Shown: positions 1 through 13,100 of the stretch, in pieces | Position numbering within the stretch: position 1 is the stretch's first letter | Layout: each line of letters opens with the position of its first letter | Assembly (NCBI GenBank): GCA_038503065.1 | Contig: JBCAMK010000002.1 | Coordinates: forward strand, 3,596,001 to 3,660,000 | Direction of reading: 5' to 3' | Length of the DNA: 64,000 nucleotides | Origin: Paragyromitra xinjiangensis | Lineage: Eukaryota; Ascomycota; Pezizomycetes; Pezizales; Discinaceae | Translations under genes and position numbers: made by a program | The notes under the pieces: generated by a model | Database searches by the model: none | What the model saw: only the letters and a program-made list of their open reading frames with translations | Told to the model about the DNA's origin: nothing

Positions 1-3000
1 TTTCAGGGTTATTGTGGTCAATTTACTGTTTTGCCGGATACAAACAGCAGGCGGGCATGCACGGACCCGGTAGTGGGAATATAGGGTTCTAGGAAAGTAA
101 AGGATGGCAATTTTTATAGCGTTGACAGCGTTTATTGAGTATTGAGTGAGAGATTGTGGATATGATCAAGTATTTTTCATACAGGAAGTGTGCCAAGCTC
201 AGGTCGTTATATTTGGGAGCATTGCAAGATAAGCTTGAATTAATAGTTGGTAAGACTAAAATATTTTTTATACATTTGACCCATGCCATTCTCCATTTAG
301 ATTTCCTTTTTTCCTTATATTGTGCGTCCTTTCAGATTTACCGCCCCACAAGATCTGATAATTTCCTCGTAAGCATGCCCGCATAGCAAAAACGTAGGTG
401 CCCGGAATTTGATATTATCTTAGGCTGGCTGCCCCGTACTGCACATGCCTAGATAATCGCGCATACGGATATCTTGGCGGTAATATCTTCGGGGAAATCC
501 TCTACTTCGTGATTTGGTAAAAACATCATCCTAGATCCCTGCAATATTAATAAAGTACACAATGGGAATTTATTGGTATATCATTCTTATTTTAATATCG
601 AAGCCTTTTTCACTAATTTAATTTCTGCCTGATCTATATGCACGACTATCTACCAACTTAGTATGAATGCTTGCCTATTTTTTTATAGCTACAGATCAAT
701 TACCACTCATTGAAAATTATTTAGAAGCACAATTAAACCTGGCTACGAACCTTGCTGATGATTACTATTCGACGGGCTTCTGCTTAGATAAGCTGCTGCT
801 CTTGGATGTAGAAAGGAATTATAAAAGTCAACCAAGAATATGAGGATGGGGCTTAAAGGCGAACTCCAATTATAAGTAATCGTTGATGGAAATGACCGAC
901 TGCCCCTGGAGACAGTTCCTACAAACTTAGATAGACTCTTCTAAGTTAAAAATCGGCCTACTTCCGCGCTAATGAGCATAGTGTAGTACCTCATTCATTC
1001 TAAGTACCGTCAATTTAAACAAGTAACGAAGTCTAGTAGGTATTCTTCCGATTAACGCGTCGTATGGTGGAGGTGGAGTATCTGATTGTCTTCGTTATGG
1101 AACTGCCTTCCATAATACGTTTCACTATTAAAACCTAGTTTCGCGGACGAAGTGTTTTTATAGCTGTTTCCGCTTTTTAATACTATTTCTAAATGTATCC
1201 ATTTTCTTCTCCTCGTAGTAAGCGATCTCGCTAAACGAAGTTTCCAAGCTCTCGTCATACTCCAGTGCTATCCATCGAAACAAGTAGGCAGAGTACTTAA
1301 ACCTAGATCTGCAAAACCTTCGACGCGAAAAAGCTGTAGTGATCTTGACCATATCGTCATCAGCATATGTTTCATCCTTTTATCTGTAATAAAGTATTTA
1401 GCAGCGGAAACGGAAGCCCAAGAAACCCTAGCCTCAACGAGTGAATCTTTTGAAGGTTGAGGAGATTGATTGGTTGACTTGATAAACGGTAACTTTGGAA
1501 GTGTAATATATGCCTTCGGGCATCGTTGTCAAGCTTGCTGCAGCGATCTTTTGAATGTTTAGATGGGCGGATATATAGAGGCAATAAAGCTGCTCACCAT
1601 GATCCCGATTACACGTATTTTTGATGAGAAGGCTTGTGGTAGGGGTGGTTATGGTGGGACGGGGCGGGATGAGGGCATGCGGGGTTTTGGCAGAGTATAG
1701 TAGGCTCAGGGCTGTATTTTTTTGGTATCGTACGCAAGGAAACAGTCATTCAGGGATCACGTGGGTTTCTTTAGACTTTTATCTACCCTTCATCCTCCGT
1801 CTTCTCCACTACCCCCCACCACACTCTATCCTCCGTCACTTTTACCTTTGACTCTGTATTCCTCCTGTCACGGGACGATATCTAGATATCTAGCCCTCTA
1901 CTCAGCCTTCCTCTTCCTCTTCCTCCTCTTCCTCCTCTTCCTCCTCCTCCTACCACCTTCATACCTAAGATATACACTTACCTTTGTGCCTCACGGTCTT
2001 CAGTTTCTTGCACCTGGATTGTGGCCCGAGGCCTTACACCTTTCATCAATCAATTCCTCTACATACTCCTTCTTCGTTAAGATGAATATAATCCTCTCTT
2101 GTATAGAGTGTATGTGGCATATACATAAGCCTTTGCTTCCCTAACGCCAAAACTTGCCGCACCGCTGCCCTGAGCGAACATTTTTAAAGCATGAGAAGTA
2201 GCTCCACACCCCGATCGCAAGACAAAAACTGAGAACCTCAGTGACGAAGTGGATCGGGACATAGAATTAGAAGCATTAGGATCCAATTTAGAGAACTGAA
2301 GGATCGGCGCACTGGTATTGGTAACGTAATGAGTACGGTTACTAAGACTACTGTGTTGCCAATTGTTATAGGTGCTGTCTTTAAAGCGATATGGAGAAAG
2401 GGAGCTGGTACATGCCTCACCTTCGGGCTAGCCGGGGCCCAGGCTGAGAATAGGAAAGCAAAGATTCCCAAAACCAAGAATTAGTTTGGCCGGTGGAGAA
2501 TGCACAGCCCGCAGAAGATAGGACTCTTTGTATAGACTGCAAGCTTCTCTCTTCCCTATTTCTTTAGAGGGCAGTCCAAATTAGGAGCCTGTGCTTACTT
2601 TTCTTTACAGTGCACTCGCCCTAGGATGGTTTGGGATATAAGGATATTCGCTTTATAAGAACACATAGACTAGACCGGACAGGGATTGATCTATATGAAC
2701 CAGTGCTTTCTTACAGGAATATCTGCTATAAGAATAGGCTCGCTCAACTTTCATATTCTTATGAGGTGGTTGTATTGTAGTGGCTTCGGGTCCCTCAGCC
2801 TTGTATGCCCCTGGCTTTGTCTGTCCCCAAGACCAAAACCTTGGGGCGAGGCACGAAACACCTCGGCTTCATGAATCGCCTGAGTGACGATTGAGAATCC
2901 TACATTTTGCTACACTAGAGAGGAATAATAAAGGCTAATTGTAGATCAGTATAGGTGAATTATAGTCTCGAATCTTGGCCTAGCTAGTTAGGCTTGGGCA

Positions 3001-3652
3001 CGAGACTTGGTGAACTCTAGTTATGAGTAATCGTGCGGAAATGGCCATGTGCCAATAGAAATGGGAATAACAAGCTAACATAATTGAGCAGCGTCAGAAA
3101 ATGCAGAGAATATTCACCCTAAAGAAAAAGGATATGATTAAAAACAGCCCATATATACGGAAACGACTCTCTCCTGTGAAGAATCGGTCCCTTCTCTACC
3201 TGCTCAAGATTTGGGGTGCATGCTCCCAGAGCTTCCTGGTGATTTTATGAATATAGGTGTATTATGCTCGATAAAATGCTATATCATATCCCATTCTAGC
3301 TTAAGCACGAACGAGCTAAGGTAATAGTGGGTTTACTATAAAAGTTAAATATCCTCCTAAGCCTTTCCAGGATTTGGAATTCCACGAATTTGGAATAGCT
3401 TTATGGTCTAGAAGTTAAAAGACCTCTTCCCTCCCTCCACCCTTCGACGCAAATTATTCTCACAGAAACCTAATCGAAGATAAATTATGCAAACTGAGAA
3501 ATAAGTCGTATAGTACTGAGTTCAAAGGTTAAATAGTATCCAACAAGCTTCCCCTATGAATTTTACGTGCTCGTATGTTTTCGACATCTTAAATCTCAAT
3601 CCTTAAACCCCTACATGCAATTGTCACCCCGATCCCGGACAGGCAAGTTTTG
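1..3652. other. Gene-free left flank
   Basis: No reading frame longer than about 140 codons with protein-like composition is present, and I could not assemble a convincing spliced gene on either strand. A short hydrophobic reading frame on the minus strand near 2.24-2.48 kb is the only hint of coding, and it has no extension. The stretch also holds a CTT/CCT pyrimidine tract near 1.9 kb. It is best treated as intergenic or decayed sequence. Confidence 0.5.
1906..1952. repeat. CTT/CCT pyrimidine microsatellite
   Basis: An imperfect run of cttcct and cct units forms an almost pure pyrimidine strand. Reading frames across it are low-complexity and look like by-products of the repeat. Confidence 0.8.
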
Positions 3653-5579
3653 CTACTTCATCAAAGTGACCCGCAAAAACGGGATCTCGACCCCCACAAC
3701 CTCCTCTCCTTCCTTCAAGAGTACGAATCGATCAACAGGTTTACCGCCGTAATATAGCGAGCCATGGCCCTGCCAGGTCGTGCATATGTTGTCATAGGCC
3801 TTTTGTGAGGGTAACTCCGAAGCACTCGGTACTGGGAACGGTTCCATTACAAGCCTCCAATCTTCCCTAGTCAATGTCTCTGTAGAACTGGTGGTTGAAT
3901 TCGAACCAACGGTTTCCGAGATCTGAGCTGGGTAAATCCTGAAATCCAACTGAGATTCACCAGTGCTTCCCGGCCAGAGACTCCAAAACTCTGTGAGTCC
4001 AGCCAACATATCAGTGCTGTTACTAACGAATTCAGTGATCTTCAAACCGGGCCCATCATCTATTGCAAAAGCTAAGTGCGACTTGACTGTTGAGTTGATG
4101 GGTGTAGAGAAGTTTCCGACATATGCTTTTGCTTCATCTCTCGTCGCTTCCTCTATTGCCGGCATGAATACACTCAGCAGAGCTTCAGTAAGAGGGTTCA
4201 TAACATCGTATAGGCCAGCAGTAAGAATGGTGAACCCGATCCCATACTGATCAATAACTCCTATTCTAGATGAATAGCCTGGAACATGCCCATCCTTTGC
4301 ATATATGTCAATAATGTGGGGATGTGCTGGCGTTAGGTTGGCAGCTCGAGTGATCTCCCATGGCATGCCGACCAAGTTGTAGAGGGAAGCTGTTTCGGAG
4401 TTCGGCTTAAGCCATTGCCTAACCTCTGAAGGTGTGGGTAATATAGAAAGTGATAATATCCCTCGAAGAAAAAGAGTAAGATCATTTGTAGTCGAATAAA
4501 GGCCGCTCCCACTATTTTTAACTACCGGTTAACTTTACTCAACCTTCCAATTTGGAGTAAAATACTTACGGGTTATTATCCATGAAGTTGGCACCCCATG
4601 TGTTCATGACTGGCGGAATAACCCATGAGGTTTCGTTTGAAGGTTTAAACCCCGTATATTTCATCCCCAGAGGCTGGGTAATCTCCGCTTGTATCACCTC
4701 TGCGAATGTTTTGTTTGTTACTGCCTCGAGCACGTATCCAAGTAACGTGAATGAAACACTAGAATAGGCAGGCGACAAAAATGGTGGGAATATAGGTCTT
4801 GACTTTGAAAGTCCAGCAAGAAGCTCTATACGAAGCGGGTTAGATATCAGTAAGCCCACAAACTCGCATGGTAATACATAAAAATACTTACGCTCTTTCG
4901 TACACGGCCCACTCAAACCATTTACGCCACACAGAGGATAGTCGCTTACAGAAAGAGGAGGGAACCCAAGTGGCTCAAGGTAAGGATTTGTCGTATAATC
5001 ATCTGGAAACCCATCTACCCACCAAACCAATTAGTTCTAGTACCCAACTCAGAGGCAATGGCACTTACAAGTCTGCGGAATAGCAGCCAAATGATTCCCC
5101 AACGCCCTCAGAGTGATTTGCTTCCACTGAATCGGCGAATCATCACCAGCAAGCTCAGGCAGATACTTAGTGATCGGATCATCCAAATCCAACCCAAGTT
5201 TCAACAAAGCCAAATCAGTAAAAACCTTCGTAACCGAGGCAAGCATATACTGAGTATCCCCGTCAGAATCCTCTGTCCTATTAACATTCGCAGAAACCGT
5301 GTGATGGTATTCCCAGAATGGAGCACTCGATGCGTTATTCGTGTCCGTTAGGGCAATTGAGAAGGAGGTAACATTGGTTTGCCATCCTGCAGCAATAGAC
5401 CCGGAGACCGCTGAATCGAGAAGAGTCTTTAGTTTTTCTCCCGCTGTATTGATCAAGGGCGAGCTCGATAACTGCTGCGGCAGAGGTAAGAGGGGTCCAG
5501 TTATAGGACAGCGAGCAGCCAGAGTATTCAAGGGGGAAGACAATGCAAAGAGCAATGCTGAAGACGATAGTAGCTTCAT
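3653..5579 (-). CDS. Secreted beta-lactamase-like serine hydrolase (penicillin-binding-protein fold)
   Basis: Four exons on the minus strand: 5579-5069, 5014-4892, 4825-4570 and 4511-3653. Splice phases agree and give about 582 residues, a normal length for the fungal members. The chosen start (MKLLSSSALLFALSS) opens a clear signal peptide; an in-frame ATG 42 bp upstream would hide it, so the later one is preferred. The catalytic SxxK motif is seen as S-V-T-K (in MLASVTKVFTDLALLKLG) near residue 115, and a tyrosine motif (AYSSVSFTLLGYVLEAV) lies where class C enzymes have YxN. The family (beta-lactamase/esterase, LACTB-like) uses the SxxK serine to attack ester or amide bonds; the substrate here is unknown. 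Introns are 54-65 bp with GTAAGT donors. It is probably secreted or extracellular. A true antibiotic-resistance role should not be assumed. Confidence 0.88.
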
Positions 5580-6941
5580 TTTCCGTCGAATTGGAATATC
5601 AAGAACCGAAACGAAGGTCATGTATAAACTACTGCACTCTACTGCGTAACAACCCTTGTATCATGAAAAACGAAAGAACAAAATCGAGGACATGCACTAC
5701 CTATAAGTAAACTCTCATCCAAGACAATTACTTCACAGCCAGCGCACAGAGCCTACGAAAGAACTACACATTTTGCTGGTACGCCTTGTGCGACTTGGCG
5801 CACGCAACGAAAAGAGCAACCAATGCCCGATCAATTGCTAATGAGCAAAAAAAATAGGTCGAATACGAGCAGCGGTGATCAACACCGTGACGTGACGTGA
5901 AATCATCATGGCTTGGAAACTCGTATCCTAGGTAATCTCGGTGTAGATACCCTATGTACTACGGGTGTAGGGGTAAGTCTGTCACCAGGTGGCGGTGCGG
6001 GCAGAAGATGTCGATTTTCCTTCCCCTTCCCCAACACTCTGAGAAGCCTGATAAAATACGTAGTGAATAGAGAACACTATATACAAAACATTATCCTAGT
6101 TTAGTTGATAAAACTGAAAAACTCGGGCGAGCTCGAGTCCCTCAAGCAAATGACTGCATCGTCACCTGGTGACAGACTTACCCTACACCCGTAGTACTTG
6201 CTGTAAAATAAAATTTATAACAAGAGCAGGAAATAGTAGCCTCAGTCCCCTAAAACTGACAGCTCCTGAATGCTCCAACAACTACCTCACCCACTATTGA
6301 GAGAGACCTAGAGCATACTTGTGGGGACAAACCCATACATGTAGTTTAGAGTTGGATGTATTTGGATTCAGTAAGGTTGGTTGCGACCGGGCCTACCCCC
6401 GGCACTAACTCTATTTTCCAGCAGGTACCTTAGTCTTGCCGTCGATCGGGATATCCCCCGTGGAGTTTGTTCTCGGCAAGTGATATTTGCGACCTTGTCA
6501 TGAGATGACGGATCTTCGGCATTCAAGGCTCTTTTACATCAGAATACCAAGACCAATTGACTTGCAAAAATGCCTTGTAGCTGCTCATTCTATTAGCTAA
6601 AATATCACTACTCGGAGATGGGCCGCCACGGGGGCTGTTCCGCGGTTCCGCGAGCCGGGGTTTCTCCTTTTTCAATGCCAATGATCAAAATCCAACCAGA
6701 CTCAAGTCCATTCTACTCTTCGCTTCCTACTTTTGTGATTTTCACAAAGCACTCTATATCCATATCTTAAGCAGACTCAGTAGAAAAGAAAGGAACATCA
6801 AGTATATAAAAACACCACCAATAGAAACAAGACATAGCCAACAGAGAACAAAAAAAAACCACCGCTAGACCAGAAACCACCCACGCCCTCCATCACTCCT
6901 CTAAAGAAAAGAGAAAAAAAAAGCCGACATGCTCATGCGTT
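5580..6941. other. Intergenic region between the beta-lactamase-like gene and the Osh3-like gene
   Basis: This holds the promoter of the beta-lactamase-like gene on its left side and the 3' flank of the Osh3-like gene on its right side. A short TA-flanked inverted-repeat element sits inside it. I see no coding sequence here. Confidence 0.6.
5959..6194. mobile_element. MITE-like element with ~35-bp terminal inverted repeats and TA target duplication
   Basis: Left arm 5959-5994 (begins CTACGGGTGTAGGGG) and right arm 6160-6194 (ends CCCTACACCCGTAG) are inverted copies differing by one indel and one substitution. Both outer ends are bordered by the dinucleotide TA (5957-5958 and 6195-6196), as expected of a TA target-site duplication made by Tc1/mariner-superfamily transposases. 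The ~165 bp between the arms has no coding potential, so the element is non-autonomous. It lies between two genes and interrupts neither. No second copy is evident in the window. The near identity of the arms suggests a fairly recent insertion. Confidence 0.82.
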
Positions 6942-9900
6942 CTAAAAAAGCTGCGGCACTCCTTGCCACTCCCCTTTCGCCCTCTGTTCCCAATACCCAT
7001 CGTCTCCAGTCCGAATCTTCCACACTTCCTCATCCGCATATTCCCTCACCTTCACAAACCACCTCGGCGCCCACTGTTCCCCACGCTCCTCCATCTCCTT
7101 CCTTCTCTGTCTCTGTCCTTCTTCCAACCTCAACTTCTCTTCCTCCGCTTCATCCAACTGCCCTTCCTCCACCATCCTCTGATCTGGCCGGAACCGTGTA
7201 TCAGACGCCGGCATCCGCCCGTCCTCAATCACCGTAACTTCATTCAGCGCAGCCGCAAACCGGGTAAACCCGTATCTTGTTTGCGGTGCGTCAACAAGCT
7301 CACCCGCAGTCCAGAGGACCTTGTTATCCGGCTGCAAAACAAGCTGTTCCGTCCATTTACCGACCAACGAGAGTTCCTGTGGCTGGCCATCCACATCGAA
7401 AGCCTGAATCGTAACTTCTTCGCTACGCCCAGCAAACATACCTTTGTTTGCTTTGAAGGTGACTGTTGCCTTCTCGCCGGTGTTTTCGTGATGGATTGTC
7501 ATTGAGCCTACGGGTTCTACATACTTTTCTCCAGCAATAATGTTGCGTAAGAAGGACGTTGCGATAGTCCACGAGTAGGAGTCATTGGTGCTGGGGAAGT
7601 GGACGCGTACGCGGCCGGAGGTGTTGAGTTCGGCAGATTTTCCCCAGAATTTTTGCGTGGGCATGGGGGATTGGGTGAACGTCCAAGCTACAGACTCGGC
7701 GTGGCAGGCCATGATTACAGGACGGTGAGAGACTTTCTCGGCAATGAAACGGAAACCTGGTGACAACTAATGTTAGCTTAATCACGATTTAAGGTGTATA
7801 GAGATGGAACATACCTTTATCTTCTCGCACCAATTCATAGGTCTCTCCCAACATCGGATTAAACGGCTTCCTAATCGACCGATCCTTCACTCTACAATTC
7901 GAGAACGAGCTCGTCGCAAACGCGGCCACATACAGCAACCTCTCGCCTCGCTCCTTAGGCGCATTCACAGCTTCGTCTAACAGCTCCGAATACTCTAACT
8001 GTTCCGCCAACCTCTGCAACAGACTCGTCGGCTCGTTCGCAGACACCGGCATTGCAATCGTCGACAAATCCTTCCCAACATTCTTCCTCAAGAACCCGAT
8101 CAAGCTCGGCGGCATCACAGTTGGCGGGGGAACCAACGCGCGTCTCTGAACTGATTCACACGGCAGTGGTTTTAGATCCCGGACTCCATCTTCCGCGGCT
8201 ACCTCGGTGTTCTGATTAAATTTCTCAACATCTCTCCTGTTGTTTTCGTCGAAGCTGTCATTTTCTGCGTCGCTCTCGTCGTCATCTGTCGCTACTGCTT
8301 CATCAGGAGTATCGCTTTCGTTATCATTCAGAAGTACGACTTTCCCTCTCTCTGCTTCAGTGAGTGCGTCTTCCGCGTCAAAGAACTCATCTGAGCCTTC
8401 AGAATCAGCCATGCTTATTCTAGATACTCTCTTAGATATCCTATTCGCCATTGGAGATGGTGCACGTTGCTGCAGAGTCGACATGCGGTGTAAGTATTTC
8501 CGCTGCTTATTCTGCGCTACCAAGCTCGAGAAGTCCACCACAATAGAATCTAGTCCCCGTAACAAGTCGTTCAGATGCGCATGCATATCCTGATGCAGAG
8601 GTTCAGCGGCCCCATTAGGCATTGCTGCGGCGATCGCCGGGCCGGCCATTGCTGCAATCACAGACTTATTTCTGCCTGCCTCCCGAGGGTGTAAAGACGC
8701 CGCACTTGATGTCACTGGGCCCCCACTAGCTTTCCGCTTCCAAAAGGGTTTTCGCTCCTCTCTTGTTGATGACATGATTGAAGCCGATGAGCTACTCAGC
8801 TCTGGACCCGACTCGCTAGGATGGGGAGATGGGGGCTCAGAAGCCGTCGTCGCAAGCCTCCGGACAGCATCCCGTATCCCTGCAACTCGCCCCACCAAAG
8901 CTTCCACGTCCTCCCACCCCCGATCTTCCAACTGCTTTTGTGGGATTGAGTCCACGCGTTGAGGGTTTAGCGGTGGCACAGTATCCTCGTCACCGGTTGT
9001 CCCAGCTTTCATAGCCTGTTGCGTGGCCCTCTCTAATGCTGACTTCCACTTCTCCCATTCTTGATCCGTAAATGCCCGTAGATGCCAGACTTCCGCACCG
9101 GAATCAATACAGATTTCTCGATCGTGCTGGTTTGCACTCGTGACTGCTAGCGAGAGTGGTATCGCCCCGCGAAGGGTTGAGGAATCCTTGCTTAGATAAT
9201 ACGAAAGCGTAGAAGATGTGAAATCCAGTGAAAAGAATCGGCGGGCATAACCCTGATGCTTCTTACGCTTCCGCTTTTTCAGCACGCCGGTCAGGAACTT
9301 TTCACTCGAGCCACCTGGCTGGTCATCACGGGGGTAGATAGACATAGTATCGACGGATACGTTTGAGGCAAGCATAGGGGATGCTTGGTTGTTTAAGGCG
9401 AGGGATGTTGTAGACATCATGGCGGGGTTAGAGTTGTAGTGATGAAGTGCGTGGGAGGCTGGTGGGGGAGAAGTTGAGGGATATGTTAGAAGGACGAGAG
9501 TTGCTTGTTTCGCGACTTGCTTCGAGAACGTGTTGTCGAATACCTTTGCACATGAGAAATGCAGTTAGCTATAAAGCTTCCTGCAGTAAATATCTGAGGG
9601 TTGATGTCCTTACAAGTGCATACATCCCACCCTCTTTTACTGGATATGTACCAGTGGTGACTTTCTCTGCCTCACATTTCCCATGCCAGTAAACATCCAG
9701 GAGTCCTGCTGCGTGAAGTCTCTCAATGCAGTCCCCCTCATTGCTTTTTGCCCTTGGAGCTGGTGGTCTCCGCTCCTTACTTGAGATAGACGTCTCATCT
9801 GAACGCGCTGTCGAGGGAGGTTGCAGTGATGACGACGAGTTCTGGTTCCCAGGGTGTTTGAAGATTCCGAAGTTCCTGCTGGATGTTAGATGGGAGTGTC

Positions 9901-10111
9901 GTATGGTAGACAGTGGGGGTTGGCGGGGGTGGGAGCAACTAACAATGATTTCTTTGAAGGGTGCACACTCCAGGAGATTGTGTAGTCCTTTGGACACTCT
10001 ACCCAGCGGATGAAGTAAGACTAGATTTCGGCGTGGATGTTAGTAACGTGTTATTTTGAGAAAACTGGCCAAACACACCTTGCTGGGAACTTCCAACTGT
10101 TCCATAGCCAT
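6942..10111 (-). CDS. OSH3: Osh3-type oxysterol-binding protein (GOLD-PH-FFAT-ORD)
   Basis: Five exons: 10111-10079, 10020-9944, 9875-9614, 9543-7815 and 7756-6942, about 971 residues, all phases consistent. The GOLD domain is split over the first exons (SYFIRWVECPKDYTISW near residue 12, then VFDNTFSKQVAKQ near residue 125). A PH domain follows at about 205-300 (FLTGVLKKRKRKKHQGYARR). An FFAT motif, EFFDAED, lies near residue 510, and the C-terminal ORD carries KPFNPMLGETYELV and a signature reading EKVSHRPVI. This GOLD/PH/FFAT/ORD order is that of fungal Osh3, a lipid-transfer and phosphoinositide-regulating protein at ER-plasma membrane contacts, where FFAT motifs bind VAP (Scs2). The acidic/serine-rich linker flanking FFAT looks disordered. 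An N-terminus placed at the internal ATG at 9420 would lose the GOLD domain. Confidence 0.93.
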
Positions 10112-13100
10112 CTTGGATCGCGGTTGCCGTCAGTGGCGGTGGATACTGATAGTAAGATTCGGGTGAATAACGGTTTAACGTGAAGGCTTGAAGTTCGCAG
10201 AAGAGGGAAGAGGTTGGAGGGTGGAATTAGACAGATGTAGTAGTCTGTGGCTGGTTCGGCGGGTGCCGTGGCCGGGATGAGGAAACACTGCGCCGTTGCG
10301 GGCTCGATGCAAGATAATCGGTTCGTGCGGCTGATATGTACAATTTATACCAGACATGTGGCTGTCCGTCTCGCTCACCGCTCACCGGGTTTCCGTACGC
10401 ATAAAGAGATGTTTGATCAAGGTAGTGATATTTATGACTGCAATATGATGTCTCTACAGATGCATATGACAGTATCGTCGACTCGGTTTTGTAATCGTCG
10501 CTGGTCAGGTTCTTCTGTCTTATTCCTGGTCAGCCTATCGTCGACAGGAATGATCAGGAAGATCCTGGTTAGGGTATTTGGTGCCCTGATAATCACAGGT
10601 CACTCCCACGAAACGTTGCGTCGAAGTCTCACCTCTTAAAACGTAGTCGATATCTAGATGTCCACAAGCCAGATAGAAGAAAACAGAACGAAAAGGTTCC
10701 GATATTTTTGTTTGTTTTGTTTTGTTTCCAGGGTCGCCGAAATCCGGGCAGCTAGACCGCAAAGTGGGTTTCCCTAAGTGTTTCGCTAATGGCCGTGAAC
10801 CCGTGCTCTATGGTGGGGTCGTGGGCGACTAAAGAATTTAAGGTGAGACGCTAGCTGGTTCGTGATCAGCAAGCTGCCTGTCTGCCTGCACGGCCATGTG
10901 CAGTTGTTGAAACATGAGGCGCAGCTTAACAACCACCTTCTCTCTCCTTCACACTTCAACAAAACCACAAACTCCATCACACACGATTAGTAAACTCTAC
11001 GATTATGCTTCTGTTTCCATTATGCGAATATTGACGACCATCCTGGCTACATGAATGCGAGAACAAGCGAAACTCGCTCTCGCCATAACTTCTGGAATTC
11101 ATTCGTTTCCTGGATATTTCTGTTGTAGGTTTGGGTACATTTTGCCAGCTCTCAAGCACACGCGTTTTATACAAACACGGCATTGCCCTTCCATAAACAT
11201 CTCGTACTTACCTTATCTATCCTGCGGTAGTGTTCTTCGCTCCCATATTTTTTTCTAACGATTCTTAATAGCAAACCACCGTTAGCCGTAAAGTTTATTA
11301 AAAGCAACAGCCAGCAATCCATCTACTAAGATTAAACTTCCACGCTCCATTTCAAGTTAATAAAAAACAAGCATAAGATCCCCTAACTCCATTCACAACA
11401 AAATCCATAGATTATCGATCCTGCAACATACGTCTTTCGCTCCTCGTTATTGTTCGTCATTACCCACCTGCGTATCCCGCTCATTTCTAGAGCTTACCGC
11501 TAAACCTCAATACTCAAAGACGAAGACAAAGCATTCGATTATGACCTAAGGGCTTCCTGGTGGTAGCGACTGTCTGCGTGACATGCTCGTCTTGGATGGA
11601 AGCAGCCAACAAACTACGGTTACTGGACAACATGAAAGATAGCTAGCAGAATAAGGAGGTATTAGCACATCGTGCTTCTTCGGTCTGCCTTATAATAATG
11701 TATGTTTTCTGTCCAAAACAATCACATCTATCTAACCTTCATACTCATACTCATTCCTCACGACTACCATGATTACCAGCTACGTAAACTTTCCAATGAA
11801 ACAACAAGAACTTTCATTAGATAAAAACAAAACGCGCTGGGTCATTTACCTACTGATTCTGCGGCACTCGGAAATTTTCGGAGCTGCTCGCTGACATGTC
11901 TATCCTGAGCCTAGCGGGACCATTCTATTTACAATGATGGTAACCATAGAATTGATAACTCCCACGGCCTCGGGGAAGTTCAAATAGAAGTATGTCGTTC
12001 CTGATAGAAGAACGGCTTACTAAAAAAACCCATGGGTTTATAACCAGCAGCTATTCCATGATCACGTATGTTACCCCTCCCTCGCAATAATTTGAATCAA
12101 CCCCATACGCACCTCCAACCGGTATACTGATAGCTACCTGTTCTAGCTGCTCCGCGCATGGCTAAACCTAAGACCCAGGAATTACGTGAACAATCCGAGC
12201 AAGTTGCAAGAACATGGGTGGAAATGATCATGTTTCACTAGGTCGGAGACCACTTATTTCGCTGCAGAAGGGTTCCAAGGGTGCGAAAACGACATTACTG
12301 GGGGGTGTCGAAAGTTCCATGAAAAACCGTCGGAAATCAATTCAACGCACACGCATCCGTGGCTCGCCAAGGTGCACGAAACTTGTCATGCTCCCCTATA
12401 GTCGGTTTTCTAGACTCTCGCACATTCTTGCTTGTGGACTAGCTTCTAGCAGCTCGACGTGATATTCGGTTCACATAAGATACTCAGTTCCCCAGCTCAT
12501 ATTTTGAGGTAGCCTTCGGTTTTGCGAGTTATAGGTTCCCGGTTGCAACAATGATTCACGGTCAATTTAAATGGTGGTATCGCTGAATTCTCACGACTAC
12601 ATGGTATTGATGCTGAGGAGTTGGGAGGATTTATGGAATCTCTTTTGTGGACTGGAATATTTTCTAGCAAATTCCTAACTCGAAGTATTTATATCCCCTC
12701 TTAGTCACAAACTACCCTATTGGTATTTTCTGGGTGTTTTTTCTGACTTTTATAGGTATACGGCCTGCTCATTCTCGTGGAACTCCTACAGTTGATGCCT
12801 CATTCGGGGATTGTCTAATAACATTCAGATACTATAAGCAACTCTATCTAGTTTCGCGGAAAAGAACTGTGAGCGGCATGAGTACAGTATGCACCCATTG
12901 CTGCTTCACAAAGAAAAACGGTAAACTTAGGCCATGGAGGGGAAAACTTTCAGCAGTTGCAAAAATATTCTGGTTACCCACATTATCGCCCCATTGAAAC
13001 CCACCAACTTTTGCAGATCCTCTTACTCTGGCTTTTGGCTTTTGGACAGACCAGACCTTCCTACTCCAGGATACGCATTCTAAGATTCGTTCTTTCGTTA

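Noticed and set aside
2077..2477. Hydrophobic minus-strand fragment resembling a membrane protein terminus
   Set aside because: Two short frames that do not join cleanly, with no ATG or upstream coding sequence; at best a relic.
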